This document shows positions 51,800-62,389 of a DNA stretch of 64,000 nt, piece after piece. The DNA comes from Polyangiaceae bacterium. GTDB taxonomy: Bacteria; Myxococcota_A; Polyangia; Polyangiales; Polyangiaceae. A program made the translations under genes and the position numbers. Each line of letters opens with the position of its first letter. Position 1 is the first letter of the stretch. Below the pieces are notes generated by a model. It did not search any database. It was not told the origin of the DNA and saw only the letters and a list, made by a program, of their open reading frames with translations. The stretch spans positions 1 through 64,000 of the forward strand of contig JADLAB010000269.1 in assembly GCA_020848455.1 (NCBI GenBank). The letters are read 5' to 3'.

Positions 51800-53490
51800 G
51801 GCAACCTCCGCGGCGCGTCGGCCCTCGGCTCGTCGCCCTCCTGGAACTGGCGGAGCGCGGCGTTGCGCTGGCTGCCCGTGAGCCGGACGTCGGGGTCGAT
51901 ACGCACGTCGAGCACGACCGGGCCCTGCGCGGGCTCGGCGAGCAGCGCCTCGAGCTCGGGGCGGGTCCGCACCACGTGTCCGGCTGCGCCCATGGCGTGC
52001 GCCATGGCGGCGAAATCGATGGTCTGCGTGCCGAAGTCGGGCGTGGCGCCGTAGAGCGCGCGCATGCCGTGGTGGACCATGTTGAGCCGCGCGTCGTTCA
52101 TGACGAGGAAGGTGGTGGGGGCCGCGTGTTGAACCGCCGTCGCGAGCTCGTTGCCGTGCATGAGGAACCCGCCGTCGCCGCAGAGGGCGAAGGTGCGGCG
52201 TCGCGGGGCGCCGAGCTGGTAGCCTATCGCAGCGCAGATGCCCGAGCCCATGGAACCGAAGCCGAGCGGAGTGAAAAAGTCGCCGCCGTCGCGCACCCGC
52301 AGGTAGTGCAGGGCGACCGCCAGGTGCTCGCCCATGTCGGCGGTGAACACCGACTGGGCCGGGCAGACCTCGTTGCAGCACGCCACGACCTCGGCCGTGG
52401 TGAGCATCCCGCGCGCCGAGGGTACGAGGGGCTGGTAGCGCGGACCTGCGAGCCCGAGCGGTGGACGCGGCGGCAGGAGCTCGGCGCGCCGGTCGAGCAT
52501 GCGCCCGATGACCGCGTCGGCGGGGCCGAGCAGGCCGATGTCGACCGGGTAGTTCCGGCCGAACTGCGCCGAGTCGATGTCGATCTGCACGAAGGCGCGG
52601 AGCGGGCGCAGGGCGGGCGACCAGGCGTTCGTCTCGAAGTCGTTGAGGCCGCTCGCGCACACGAGCAGGACGTCGACGCCGCTCGCCAGGTAGTCCGTCA
52701 CCGAGTCGTGCCCGCCGAAGCCGAACAGGCCGAGGTAGAGCGGGTGCTCCTCGGGGAAGACGCTCTTGGCCTTCGTGGTGACGGCCACGGGCGCCTGCAG
52801 GTGCTCGGCCAGCCGCACGAGCGCGCGCCGCGAGGTCGGCTCGCGCGCGCCCGAGCCGCACAGGATGAGCGGCCGCTGCGCGTGCTCGAGCAGCTCGAGC
52901 GCGCGCGCGCACGCCCCCTCGTCGACGTCGAAGGTGGAGCGCACCGTGCCCGCGATCTCGTGGGCGGCCTGGGGGGTCGCGGCCACGTCGAGCGGCAAGG
53001 ACACGAACACGGCGCCACGGCGGCCCGAGTACGCGGTGACGAGCGCCTTGCGCACCTGGGCCGCGGCCGGCCCGGCCTGGCTGAGCTGCACGGCGAACTT
53101 CACGAAGCGGCGCACGAGGGTCACCGCGTCGAAGCTCGCGGACGAGCCTTCCTGCAGGGCGCCGCGGCCGAAGGACGACCGCGGTACCTCGCCGGCGATG
53201 AGCACGAGCGGCAGGCCCTCGTAGTTGGCGCTCGCGACGCCGGTCAGCGCGTTCGTGATCCCGGGGCCCGCGGTCGTCACGACGACGCCCGGGCGACCGG
53301 TCGCGAGCGCGTAGCCCATGGCCATGAACGCCGCACCGGTCTCGTGCTTCGCCGTCACGATCTGCACGTCGGGGCGCTCGAGCAGCGCCGCGTAGAAGGC
53401 CGAGATGGCGCCACCGGGGATGCCGAAGACGCGGTCCACGCCGAACTCGCGCAGCACGTCCACGATCTGCAGGGCAACCGTCGCCGTCAT
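51796..53490 (-). CDS. Thiamine-diphosphate enzyme, acetolactate-synthase-like
   Basis: 564 residues, family length. The catalytic Glu is in KHETGAAFMA; the cofactor motif starts GDGGFLMHGNEL and ends VMNDARL, binding ThDP through magnesium. GIPGGAISAF and TAGPGITNAL are typical of acetolactate synthase/pyruvate oxidase. No ilvN regulatory subunit or branched-chain genes are nearby. Both ends overlap neighbours by 4 bp, a DUF2378 protein and a hybrid histidine kinase. The substrate is likely pyruvate or another 2-oxo acid (inference). Confidence 0.9.
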   Translation of the reverse strand: MTATVALQIVDVLREFGVDRVFGIPGGAISAFYAALLERPDVQIVTAKHETGAAFMAMGYALATGRPGVVVTTAGPGITNALTGVASANYEGLPLVLIAGEVPRSSFGRGALQEGSSASFDAVTLVRRFVKFAVQLSQAGPAAAQVRKALVTAYSGRRGAVFVSLPLDVAATPQAAHEIAGTVRSTFDVDEGACARALELLEHAQRPLILCGSGAREPTSRRALVRLAEHLQAPVAVTTKAKSVFPEEHPLYLGLFGFGGHDSVTDYLASGVDVLLVCASGLNDFETNAWSPALRPLRAFVQIDIDSAQFGRNYPVDIGLLGPADAVIGRMLDRRAELLPPRPPLGLAGPRYQPLVPSARGMLTTAEVVACCNEVCPAQSVFTADMGEHLAVALHYLRVRDGGDFFTPLGFGSMGSGICAAIGYQLGAPRRRTFALCGDGGFLMHGNELATAVQHAAPTTFLVMNDARLNMVHHGMRALYGATPDFGTQTIDFAAMAHAMGAAGHVVRTRPELEALLAEPAQGPVVLDVRIDPDVRLTGSQRNAALRQFQEGDEPRADAPRRLP

Positions 53491-54128
53491 GGGTGGCGGC
53501 CACGGTGGAGGTGCACCTCGCCAGCGAACGGCGTCGTGAGCCTGACCTCCGGCTCGACCCGCTCCCCGGCGAGCTCGGCGATGCCGAGCAACCCCCCGAC
53601 CATGGAATGCTCGATGTACAGGTACTCGTCGGTGAAGCGCGTGACGATGCGCGCCGGCGTGATCTCGACGATCTCGAAGCGCGAGTAGTTGACGAGCCAG
53701 CCGCTCGCCCAGGTGCGCTCCATGGCGCGGAGCAGCGTCGGGAGCTCGGGGCGCAGGAGCCCGAGCACGGCCCTGCCCATCATCGTGCCGCCGAAGGTCG
53801 CGAAGGCTGCGGCCTGGATCTCGCGGAGCCCTCGGCCGATGTCCTCCGTCCCGAAGTGCAGGCGCGCCAGGGTGACGGAGCGGATGAGGAAGTCCGCGAG
53901 GGGGTAGAGCTGCAGCGGGTTGTAGCGATAGACGGCGAAGAAATCGCGGTACCGCGTCTGGGTCGAGGCGCCGAGCGCCGCCGCCCGGTCGTCGAGCATG
54001 TTGAAGAACACGCCCCGGCACGCCGCGTGCGCGGGCACCTGCGTGAGACGCCAGGCGAGGTCCGTCCCGGCGCACACGTCGCCGAGCCCGTGGGGGCTGG
54101 CATCGACAGCGGTGGCCGAGGACATCAC
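53487..54128 (-). CDS. TIGR02265/DUF2378 family protein
   Basis: 213 residues from GTG (ATG one codon later). The pattern RGVFFNML, RYRDFFAVYRYNPLQLYPL and the following MMGRAVLGL fits the myxobacteria-restricted TIGR02265 family, which has many paralogues per genome and an unknown function. No signal peptide. The family often lies near regulators and kinases. Its stop overlaps the start of the thiamine-diphosphate enzyme (ATGA). Confidence 0.75.
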   Translation of the reverse strand: MMSSATAVDASPHGLGDVCAGTDLAWRLTQVPAHAACRGVFFNMLDDRAAALGASTQTRYRDFFAVYRYNPLQLYPLADFLIRSVTLARLHFGTEDIGRGLREIQAAAFATFGGTMMGRAVLGLLRPELPTLLRAMERTWASGWLVNYSRFEIVEITPARIVTRFTDEYLYIEHSMVGGLLGIAELAGERVEPEVRLTTPFAGEVHLHRGRHP

Positions 54129-54270
54129 ATCGCATGATGCGCCCTCGGGCGGCGTTGTCCAAGGGGTTCGGCGCGGGGCCGGGCGGGCGGGCGCGGGCCA
54201 GCGCCGAAACCGCGACGCCGCCGTCGCGGGGCGCTAGGCTGGGCGCCGAGGCGCCCGCGAGGCGCACGGC

Positions 54271-54297
54271 GCATCAGGCGCATCAGGCGCATCAGGC
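54271..54297. repeat. 9-bp tandem repeat before the citrate-synthase-like pair
   Basis: Three exact copies of GCATCAGGC, ending 24 bp before the GTG at 54322. Nothing else is seen in 54129-54321. Confidence 0.9.
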
Positions 54298-54321
54298 GCA
54301 CCACCGAGGCGACGAGGTGTC

Positions 54322-55044
54322 GTGACGGACCAGCAGAAGCCCAGGCGACCGGGACCGCTCGACGAGGTCGCGTGGCCGGCCGAGCTGCCGGCCCACGTGA
54401 TGGCCCCCGGACCGCCGGTGCGCCTGCATGGCTACGCCGCCGAGGACGATCTCGGCCGCCACTACGGCGCGACCGAGATCGGCTACCTCGCGCTCACGGG
54501 CCGGCTGCCGAGCGAGGCCGAGGCGCAGAGCTACGACCTGGCGCTTCGCTTCCTCGCGACCCTGCCGCTCACCGAGGGGCCGACCCACGCCGCCGTCCTC
54601 GCGCGCCTGTCGGGCACGCCCCACGCGGGCGTGCTGTCCGTGGCGGCGGTGGCGCTCGCCGAGCGGGCGCGCGCCCTCGTGCTCGGCCACGAGGCGTGGC
54701 TCGCCTGGCTCGCGGCCGGCACCGGCACCCCGCCCGACGGCTTCGCGGCCGCCCCGGCGGAGCCCGGCGGCGAGGGCGAGGACGCTCGCTCGGTCGCGCG
54801 CCTCGCGGCGCTCCTGCCCGACGGCTTCGCCCGCGCGGCGCTCGCCCGCGGGCCCACGCGCACGGCGGCCCTCCTCGCGGTCCTCCACGCGAGCGGGCTT
54901 CGCGAGCCCTGGCAGCTCGAGCACACCCTCGCCACGGCGCCGCTCGCCGCGGTCGTGGCCGAGGCGATGCGCGTTCCGCCCGGCGCCTTCCGCGCCTACT
55001 CGATGCAGATCCCCCCGTTCCGCTACACCCCGGAGGAGCCGTGA
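54322..55044 (+). CDS. Citrate-synthase-like protein, first of a pair
   Basis: 240 residues from GTG. VRLHGYAAEDDLGRHYGATE followed by IGYLALTGRLPSEAEAQ recalls the small-domain opening of citrate synthase/citryl-CoA lyase proteins. The mid part is Ala-rich and helical. It is only about half the length of citrate synthase (about 380-430) and shows no catalytic set. GTGA overlaps the next gene, which has a similar start, so the two are probably partner subunits. Confidence 0.6.
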   Translation: MTDQQKPRRPGPLDEVAWPAELPAHVMAPGPPVRLHGYAAEDDLGRHYGATEIGYLALTGRLPSEAEAQSYDLALRFLATLPLTEGPTHAAVLARLSGTPHAGVLSVAAVALAERARALVLGHEAWLAWLAAGTGTPPDGFAAAPAEPGGEGEDARSVARLAALLPDGFARAALARGPTRTAALLAVLHASGLREPWQLEHTLATAPLAAVVAEAMRVPPGAFRAYSMQIPPFRYTPEEP

Positions 55045-55874
55045 CGAGCGCTCCCATCCCCACGCGCGTCGCCCGCACCGGCTGGGGCGAGCACGGTTTC
55101 ATGGGCCATCGCCTGTTCGCCGACCTCGCGGGCGTCGAGCACGCGTCGGGCCTGCTCGCCATCGCGCTCACCGGGCGCCGCCTCTCGGCCGACGATCAGG
55201 CGGTGCTCGACGACGTCGCCGTCGCCTGCACCCTGGCCGACCCGCGCATCTGGCCCGCGAAGGTGGCGCGCATCGTGAGCGGCTACGGTCGGGCCCTGCC
55301 GGGCTTCGCGGCCGGCTACCTGTGCCTCGAGGGCGCGCTCATCGGCCCCTGGATGGCGGGAGCCGCCGCCGCGTGGCTCGGTCGACTCGCGGCCCGGCCG
55401 GAGCTCGCCGCGGACGACGAGGCGCTCGCCCGGGCCCTCGACGAGGAGATCCGCCACGCGCGCACCCTCGCCGGCTTCGGCGTGCCGTTCCGCCCGGCGG
55501 ACGAGCGGGTCGCGGCCCTCGATCGCCTGCTCGCGGCGCGCGGGCGCGCGACCGGCCGGCACTGGTCCTTGTTCGCACGCGCGCGGCGCCTCCTCACGGC
55601 GAGTCGCCGCCTCGAAGCGAACATCAGCTGCGCCATCGCGGCGGCCGGCCTCGACCTCGGCTTCGCGGTCGAGGAGGTGGCGGCGCTCGCGGGCGCGCTC
55701 GCGCAGTACACCTTCTTCTCGAACGCCTTCGAGGCCGCGCGCGAGCCCGCGCCCGCGCTCCAGACGCTCGACGCGGCGTGCGTCGTCTACGTGGGGCCGG
55801 CCGAGCGCACGAGCCCACGCGCCGCCGCCGCCGGGGCGTCGCCCGGTCCGGCGCGCCCGGCGCTCGCCCGGTAG
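55041..55874 (+). CDS. Citrate-synthase-like protein, second of a pair
   Basis: 277 residues from GTG. FADLAGVEHASGLLAIALTG, ADPRIWPAKVARIVSGYG, YLCLEGALIGPWM, AGFGVPFRPADERV and RRLEANISCAIAAAGLDLGF follow the order of citrate synthase motifs. The His of the LHGGA-type motif is replaced (CLEGA) and so is the His of GFGHRVYK (GFGVPFR). It therefore probably does not catalyse the normal citrate synthase reaction and may be a ligand-binding or altered lyase-type protein. Confidence 0.65.
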   Translation: MTSAPIPTRVARTGWGEHGFMGHRLFADLAGVEHASGLLAIALTGRRLSADDQAVLDDVAVACTLADPRIWPAKVARIVSGYGRALPGFAAGYLCLEGALIGPWMAGAAAAWLGRLAARPELAADDEALARALDEEIRHARTLAGFGVPFRPADERVAALDRLLAARGRATGRHWSLFARARRLLTASRRLEANISCAIAAAGLDLGFAVEEVAALAGALAQYTFFSNAFEAAREPAPALQTLDAACVVYVGPAERTSPRAAAAGASPGPARPALAR

Positions 55875-55901
55875 TCGATCGCGCCGCGGCCCGCGCTCCG
55901 G

Positions 55902-57509
55902 CTAGACACCCTCGACCGCGCCGAGGTCGGCAGCGAGCGGCAGCTCGATGCAGAACACGGTCGGAAGCGCCGCCGTCTCCTCGACCCAGATCTTGCCGCC
56001 GAGCGCCTCGACGGCGAGGCGACAGAAGTAGAGCCCGAGCCCCTGGTGCGCGAGCCTGCCCTCTTGTCGCGACGACACGTACTTGTCGAAGACCCGGGTG
56101 CGGGACGGCTCGGGGATGGGCGGGCCGGTGTTGCCGACGCGGATCCGCGCCGTCCGTTCGGCGGGCTCGACCGTGAGCTCGATGCGGCCTCCCGCCGGGG
56201 TGTGGCGCAGGCCGTTGTCGAGCAGGTTCTCGAGGACCCGTGTGAGCGCGTCCGGATCCGCGGTCACGTAGCCCCCGCGGCCGTTGCGCCGCACGACGGC
56301 GATCGAGCGATGCAGCGCGGCGCTCCGGGTACGCGCGGTCACGGTCTCGAGGAGCGCGGTCACGTCGGTCGGGACGGGCTGCATGACGACCTCGCCCGCC
56401 TCGAGGCGGTACACGTCGAGCAGATTCGAGAGCAGCCGCTTCATCCGGTGGCTCGCGGCCTCCGCGTCGGCGAGCGCGTCTTCGGCGTCGGGGCGCTCCG
56501 GCTCGAGCTCGGCGCGCAGGAGCCCGAGGTTCGCCAGCACGATCGCAAGCGGGTTCTTCAGATCGTGCACGATCATCGCGGCCCACTCCTCGCGCAACCG
56601 GTCGCCCTCGACGAGCTTGGCGCGCTCACGCTCCGCGTGCAGGCGGCGCTCCTCGGCCAGACGGATGGCCGCGCCGATGGCGCCCGCGAGCTCGGCGACG
56701 GCCCAGCCCGTGAGGGCCGCGGTGCCGAGCGCGACGCCGACCGAGACGAGCACGGGGCTCGTCGCCCGGACGGCCCACACGCTGAGCCCGCCGTGGATGA
56801 GCACGACGGCGGTGCCGAGCGGGACGAAGGCCCGCAGCAGGCGCGCGCGCACCGAGGTCCCGACGAAGGCCCGCACCGGCCACGCGGCCGAGCCCGCGAG
56901 CGCCACGAGCGCGACGCCCGCCGCGGTGAAGCCAAGCCCCGTCGGGAGCGCCATCGGGATGAGCGCTGTGTCGTAGAGCAGAGGTGCTCGATAGGCGTAG
57001 CCGACGAGCACGGCCGCGCCGAGGAGCCCCGCGGCGAGCCCCGGCGCGACCGCCGCCGCGCGCGAGCGCGCCGACCCGCGCAGGAGCAGTCCGAGCGCCG
57101 TCGTCGTGAGGCCGAACGCGACGACCGTGAGGGGCGACAGGAGCCCGACCGCCGCGCCGTGGACCGGGGTACCGGCCTCGAAGAACAGTCGCTCGGCGTT
57201 TGCGAGCGGGAGCCCCGCCATGCGGAGCACGGCGAGCGCGACGACGCCGACGCCGGCGACGCACACCGCGAGCGCGAGCGCGCGGGCGCGGGGGGCGGCG
57301 CGAGCGAGCAGCGCGAGCGCGACGCCCTCGGCACCCAGCAGGACCGCCGTGGCCGGTGCCACGGGGACGGCGTTCGGCACCCCCGACGCGAGCAGTGGCG
57401 TGCCCGTGCTCCAGCCAAGGAGCGCGGCGACCCCGACGCACGCCATCGTCGCACCCGCGCAGAGCGCGACGGCCGAGCGCGCTCCGGGGGAGCTCGGAGT
57501 GCCGGTCAT
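55902..57509 (-). CDS. Membrane sensor histidine kinase
   Basis: 535 residues from MTGTPSSPG (an earlier in-frame ATG at 57557 is possible). About eight membrane helices (about 10-280), with a short coiled coil, then HisKA (MIVHDLKNPLAIVLANLGLL, phospho-His about 317) and HATPase_c (LENLLDNGLRHT, RVGNTGPPI, GLGLYFCRLAVEALGG). The helical part looks like an integral-membrane sensor (MASE-like). No response regulator is adjacent. It is convergent with the citrate-synthase-like genes (27 bp). Confidence 0.92.
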   Translation of the reverse strand: MTGTPSSPGARSAVALCAGATMACVGVAALLGWSTGTPLLASGVPNAVPVAPATAVLLGAEGVALALLARAAPRARALALAVCVAGVGVVALAVLRMAGLPLANAERLFFEAGTPVHGAAVGLLSPLTVVAFGLTTTALGLLLRGSARSRAAAVAPGLAAGLLGAAVLVGYAYRAPLLYDTALIPMALPTGLGFTAAGVALVALAGSAAWPVRAFVGTSVRARLLRAFVPLGTAVVLIHGGLSVWAVRATSPVLVSVGVALGTAALTGWAVAELAGAIGAAIRLAEERRLHAERERAKLVEGDRLREEWAAMIVHDLKNPLAIVLANLGLLRAELEPERPDAEDALADAEAASHRMKRLLSNLLDVYRLEAGEVVMQPVPTDVTALLETVTARTRSAALHRSIAVVRRNGRGGYVTADPDALTRVLENLLDNGLRHTPAGGRIELTVEPAERTARIRVGNTGPPIPEPSRTRVFDKYVSSRQEGRLAHQGLGLYFCRLAVEALGGKIWVEETAALPTVFCIELPLAADLGAVEGV

Positions 57510-57682
57510 CTCGATGTTTCTTCCCCGTCCCCGCGTGAGGCCATGAGCTCGCGCCATCCTACCCCAGCTCCCCGTGGCGCCCCAGGCCAGCGCTCGACCC
57601 ACCGGAGCACGGGAGCATCGGAGCTCGGCCTCCGGGCGAGCGCCATTACAGGGCATTACGGCGAGCCGCCGCGCCGTGCGGC

Positions 57683-58999
57683 TCAGGTCCGGAACCTTGC
57701 GACATACGCCCGGATTACGGTGCGCAGCGACTCGGGTGGGTCGATGAGCTCGAAGCCGGCCACCCCGAGGTCCCGCCCCGCGCGCACCCAGCGCGCGTCG
57801 GCCGCGAGCTCCACGAACTGGCCCGTGCCGGGCGGGGCGAAGCGCACCCGCACACGCTCGCCGGCCTGGCAGAGCTCGGCCGTGAGCACGAGCAGGCCGG
57901 CCTCCGACACGTCCTGGCTGCGTCCATAGACCGTCGCGCCCCCGGCGCGGCGCAGCGTGACGGGGGTCACGTAAGGGGCGCGCGGGAAGCGGCGGCGCTG
58001 CTCGGCGCTCGCGCGCGGGTCCTCCACGCTCGCCGGGATGGTGAGGCTCGGCGGGCTGGTGACGCTCGGCGCGCGCGGGTGGGGCGTCGTCTGCGGCGTC
58101 GGCCCCGAGCTCCAGAACCTGACGACCGGCGGCTCGGGGCGGCCCACGGCCTGGCAGAGGGCGCTCTTCAGTGCGCTCGCGCTCGGGAACCGCGCGTCGC
58201 GGTCGCGCTCCATGGCGCGCCCGAGGACGGCGCCGAGCTCCTCGGGCGCCGTCGGGCAGTGGGTCGCAAGGGGAGGCGCCCCGCGGCTCGTCGCCGCGAG
58301 CAAGATCTGGCCGAAGGCGCCCTCGAAGGGCGCCTTGCCGCCGAGACACTCGTAGAGCGTGGCTGCGGCCCCGTAGACGTCGCACCGTGCGTCGAGGTCG
58401 GCGCTGCCGAGGAGCTGCTCGGGAGCCATGTACTCCGCCGTCCCGAGCACGGCGCCCGGCAGCGAGAGCCTGATCTCGCTCGCGGCGGCGGCCTCGCCGA
58501 GGAACGCCGCCACGCCGAAATCGAGGAGCTTCAGCCGCTCTTCGCGCCGCTCGTCCACGGCCACGAACAGGTTGGCCGGCTTGACGTCGCGATGGACGAC
58601 GCCGCGCTCGTGACACGCCGCGAGCGCGTCGCAGAGCTGGCACCCGATGGCGACTGCCTCGAGAACCGTGAGCCGCTGCCGCGCGGCGAGCAGGCCGTGC
58701 AGGCTGCGCCCCTCGAGCAGCTCGAGCGCCAGGTACGGGCCGCGGTCGTCGGCCGTGCCCGCGTCGAGCAGCTCGACCACGTTGCGGTGCCGCGCGAGGG
58801 TGAGGGCGCGGGCCTCGCGCAAGAGACGCTCGGTGACCTGCGTGTTGCGGCGCCACTGGGGCAGCGGGACCTTGAGCGCGACCTGGCGACCGGAGACGAG
58901 CTGCGTCGCCGCGAACACGAGCCCCGCACCGCCCTCGGCCACGAGACGCTCGAGGCGGTAGCGCCGGTCGACGACGTCTCCGAGCTCCGGCGGCCTCAC
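57683..58999 (-). CDS. Ser/Thr protein kinase-PilZ fusion
   Basis: 438 residues from GTG (VRPPELG). The kinase domain covers about 10-280: VAEGGAGLVF, VALKVPL, HRDVKPANLF (about 128), LLDFGVAAF, GTAEYMAPEQ. A Pro/Ser/Thr linker follows. A PilZ domain occupies about 335-432 with RRFPRAP (RxxxR) and DVSEAGLLV (DxSxxG), both c-di-GMP contact motifs intact. No membrane helix. It could be a kinase allosterically controlled by c-di-GMP (inference). Divergent from the FHA kinase operon, with 237 bp between. Confidence 0.93.
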   Translation of the reverse strand: MRPPELGDVVDRRYRLERLVAEGGAGLVFAATQLVSGRQVALKVPLPQWRRNTQVTERLLREARALTLARHRNVVELLDAGTADDRGPYLALELLEGRSLHGLLAARQRLTVLEAVAIGCQLCDALAACHERGVVHRDVKPANLFVAVDERREERLKLLDFGVAAFLGEAAAASEIRLSLPGAVLGTAEYMAPEQLLGSADLDARCDVYGAAATLYECLGGKAPFEGAFGQILLAATSRGAPPLATHCPTAPEELGAVLGRAMERDRDARFPSASALKSALCQAVGRPEPPVVRFWSSGPTPQTTPHPRAPSVTSPPSLTIPASVEDPRASAEQRRRFPRAPYVTPVTLRRAGGATVYGRSQDVSEAGLLVLTAELCQAGERVRVRFAPPGTGQFVELAADARWVRAGRDLGVAGFELIDPPESLRTVIRAYVARFRT

Positions 59000-59236
59000 G
59001 AACGGGGAGCCTACCAGCGATCCGAGACGCGCGGCCGAGCCGAATGCGATGACGACACGCAGTCGCGCGTCGCGCGCAGCCTTCGACGATGTTCGTCGGA
59101 ATCGAGACCCCCCTGCCGCCGCCGGATGCGCGGTCGGGCGCGGGCGGGGCGCCACCACGGTCGCCCGCCCGCTCTTGCGACGAAGCGGCGCGCGGCGTAC
59201 TTTCCTAGCGTGGCCGTGCTGCGCATCGAGTAACCC

Positions 59237-60882
59237 ATGCCCAAAGCGTCCGACCGCGACGACCCCGTCGAGAGGCCAGCCTCCAGGCACAGCGCCACGC
59301 CGGTTCCGCCCGGGGCAGGCGGGCTCGCACGCCTGGTCGTGACGCATGGCCTCGACGCAGGTCGGCGCTTCGTCATCGATCGGCAGGCGGTCGTCGGGCG
59401 TGCGGCCGATGCCACGGTGTCCCTCGGCGACGGCGAGGTCTCGCGGAGGCATGCTCGCATCTTCCTCGACGGGCAGAGCTTCATCGTCGAGGATCTCGAG
59501 AGCGCGAACGGCACGTTCGTGAACGGCGCTCGGGTGACGCGCGCAGAGCTCGCCTTCGGCGACGAGGTTCGCCTCGGCTCGAACGTCGCGTTCCTGTTCG
59601 CGCAAGAGGACGGGCGAAGGGCCGCCGAGCTCCAGCGCCAGCGCCTCGCGGTCGTGGGCCACCTGGCGACGGGCTCGGTCCACGACTTCAACAACATGCT
59701 CGGCGCCGCCCTGGCCAACCTCGACATCCTCGACGCGATGCCGCGCGAGACGCACCTCGGTGATCCGCTGGCGGTGGAGTGCTCGGTGGACGCGCGCGCG
59801 GCCCTGCGTCGCGCCGCGGAGCTCGCAGCGAGGCTCCTGCGCTTCTCGCGCGCCGGTCGGAGCCGCTACGTTCCCGTCGACCTCTCGGCCGCGTGTGACG
59901 GGCTCGTGCGAATGCTGCGTCGCACGCTCGACCCGAGCGTGCGGATCGAGACCGACATCGCGCCAGGCCTCGTCGCGCTCGGAGACGAGTGCGAGCTGCA
60001 CCAGGTGCTGATGAACCTCTGCCTCAACGCATGCGACGCCATGCCCGGGGGCGGCCGACTCGTGGTGCGAGCCGCCCTCGAAGTCTCTGTCGGCAGGAGC
60101 GTGCTGATCGAGGTCGAGGACACCGGCGTCGGCATGGACGACACGACTCTGGGCAGGCTGTTCGAGCCGTTCTTCACCACGAAGGAGCCGGGGCAAGGGG
60201 TGGGCCTCGGGCTCGCCTCGGTGCACGACATCGTGACCCTTCACGGCGGCACCGTGCGCGCGGTCAGCACGCTCGGCGCGGGCAGTTCCTTCACCGTGCG
60301 CTTGCCGGCGTTGGGCTCGCAGGAGCGGGCGCGAGCCCAGGCCGCGACCGCGCGAACCCAACGGCGGGCGCCGCAACCGCGCGCCGTTGCGGGCATGCGC
60401 GTGCTCGTGGCGGACGACGAGCCGATGGTTCGCCGCAGCATCGAGCGCGCCCTGGCGCGTGCCGGGTGCGCGGTCGTCTGTGCCGCCGACGGTGCAGAGG
60501 CGCTCGCTCTCGTGTCCGCGGCGCCGCGCGCGTTCGACGCTCTCGTGCTCGACCTCGAGATGCCTCGCGTCCGAGGTGACGAGGTGCTCGGGCGCGCGGG
60601 CGCGCTCGGCTTTACGGGCCAGCTCGTCGTCGTGTCGGGGCACCCGTTGAGCGAGCAGGCGACCCTCGATCTCGGTGCTCGAGGCGCCGCGCGGGTGCTG
60701 ACCAAGCCCTTTGGTACGGACGAGCTCCTGGAAGCGCTGCGCGCGCCACCGCGCGCCGCCACGGGAGCAGGCATTCCGGCGCTGTCGGAGCCCAGCGCGG
60801 ACGCGGGAGACACCCAGCGCACGGTCGTGGGGGCGCCGCCTGGCGCGAGCGCGCCGCAGGCCCGTCGGCGCGCCGACGGAGA

Positions 60883-60886
<4 letters not shown>
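59237..60886 (+). CDS. FHA domain-histidine kinase-receiver hybrid
   Basis: 549 residues. An FHA domain (about 30-130; VVGRAADATVSLGDGEVSRRH, then LESANGTFVNG) has the RxxS/H-type phosphothreonine pocket. HisKA has the phospho-His in GSVHDFNNML (about 153), followed by HATPase_c (NLCLNACDAMPGGG, VEDTGVGM, GVGLGLAS). The C-terminal receiver (about 388-505) has VADDEPM, phospho-Asp in LVLDLEMP, and Lys in LTKPF. It is followed by a Ser/Thr kinase translated from an ATGA overlap. It could read a threonine phosphorylated by that kinase and act on His-Asp signalling (inference). Confidence 0.95.
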
Positions 60887-62388
<1,502 letters not shown>

Positions 62389-62389
62389 C

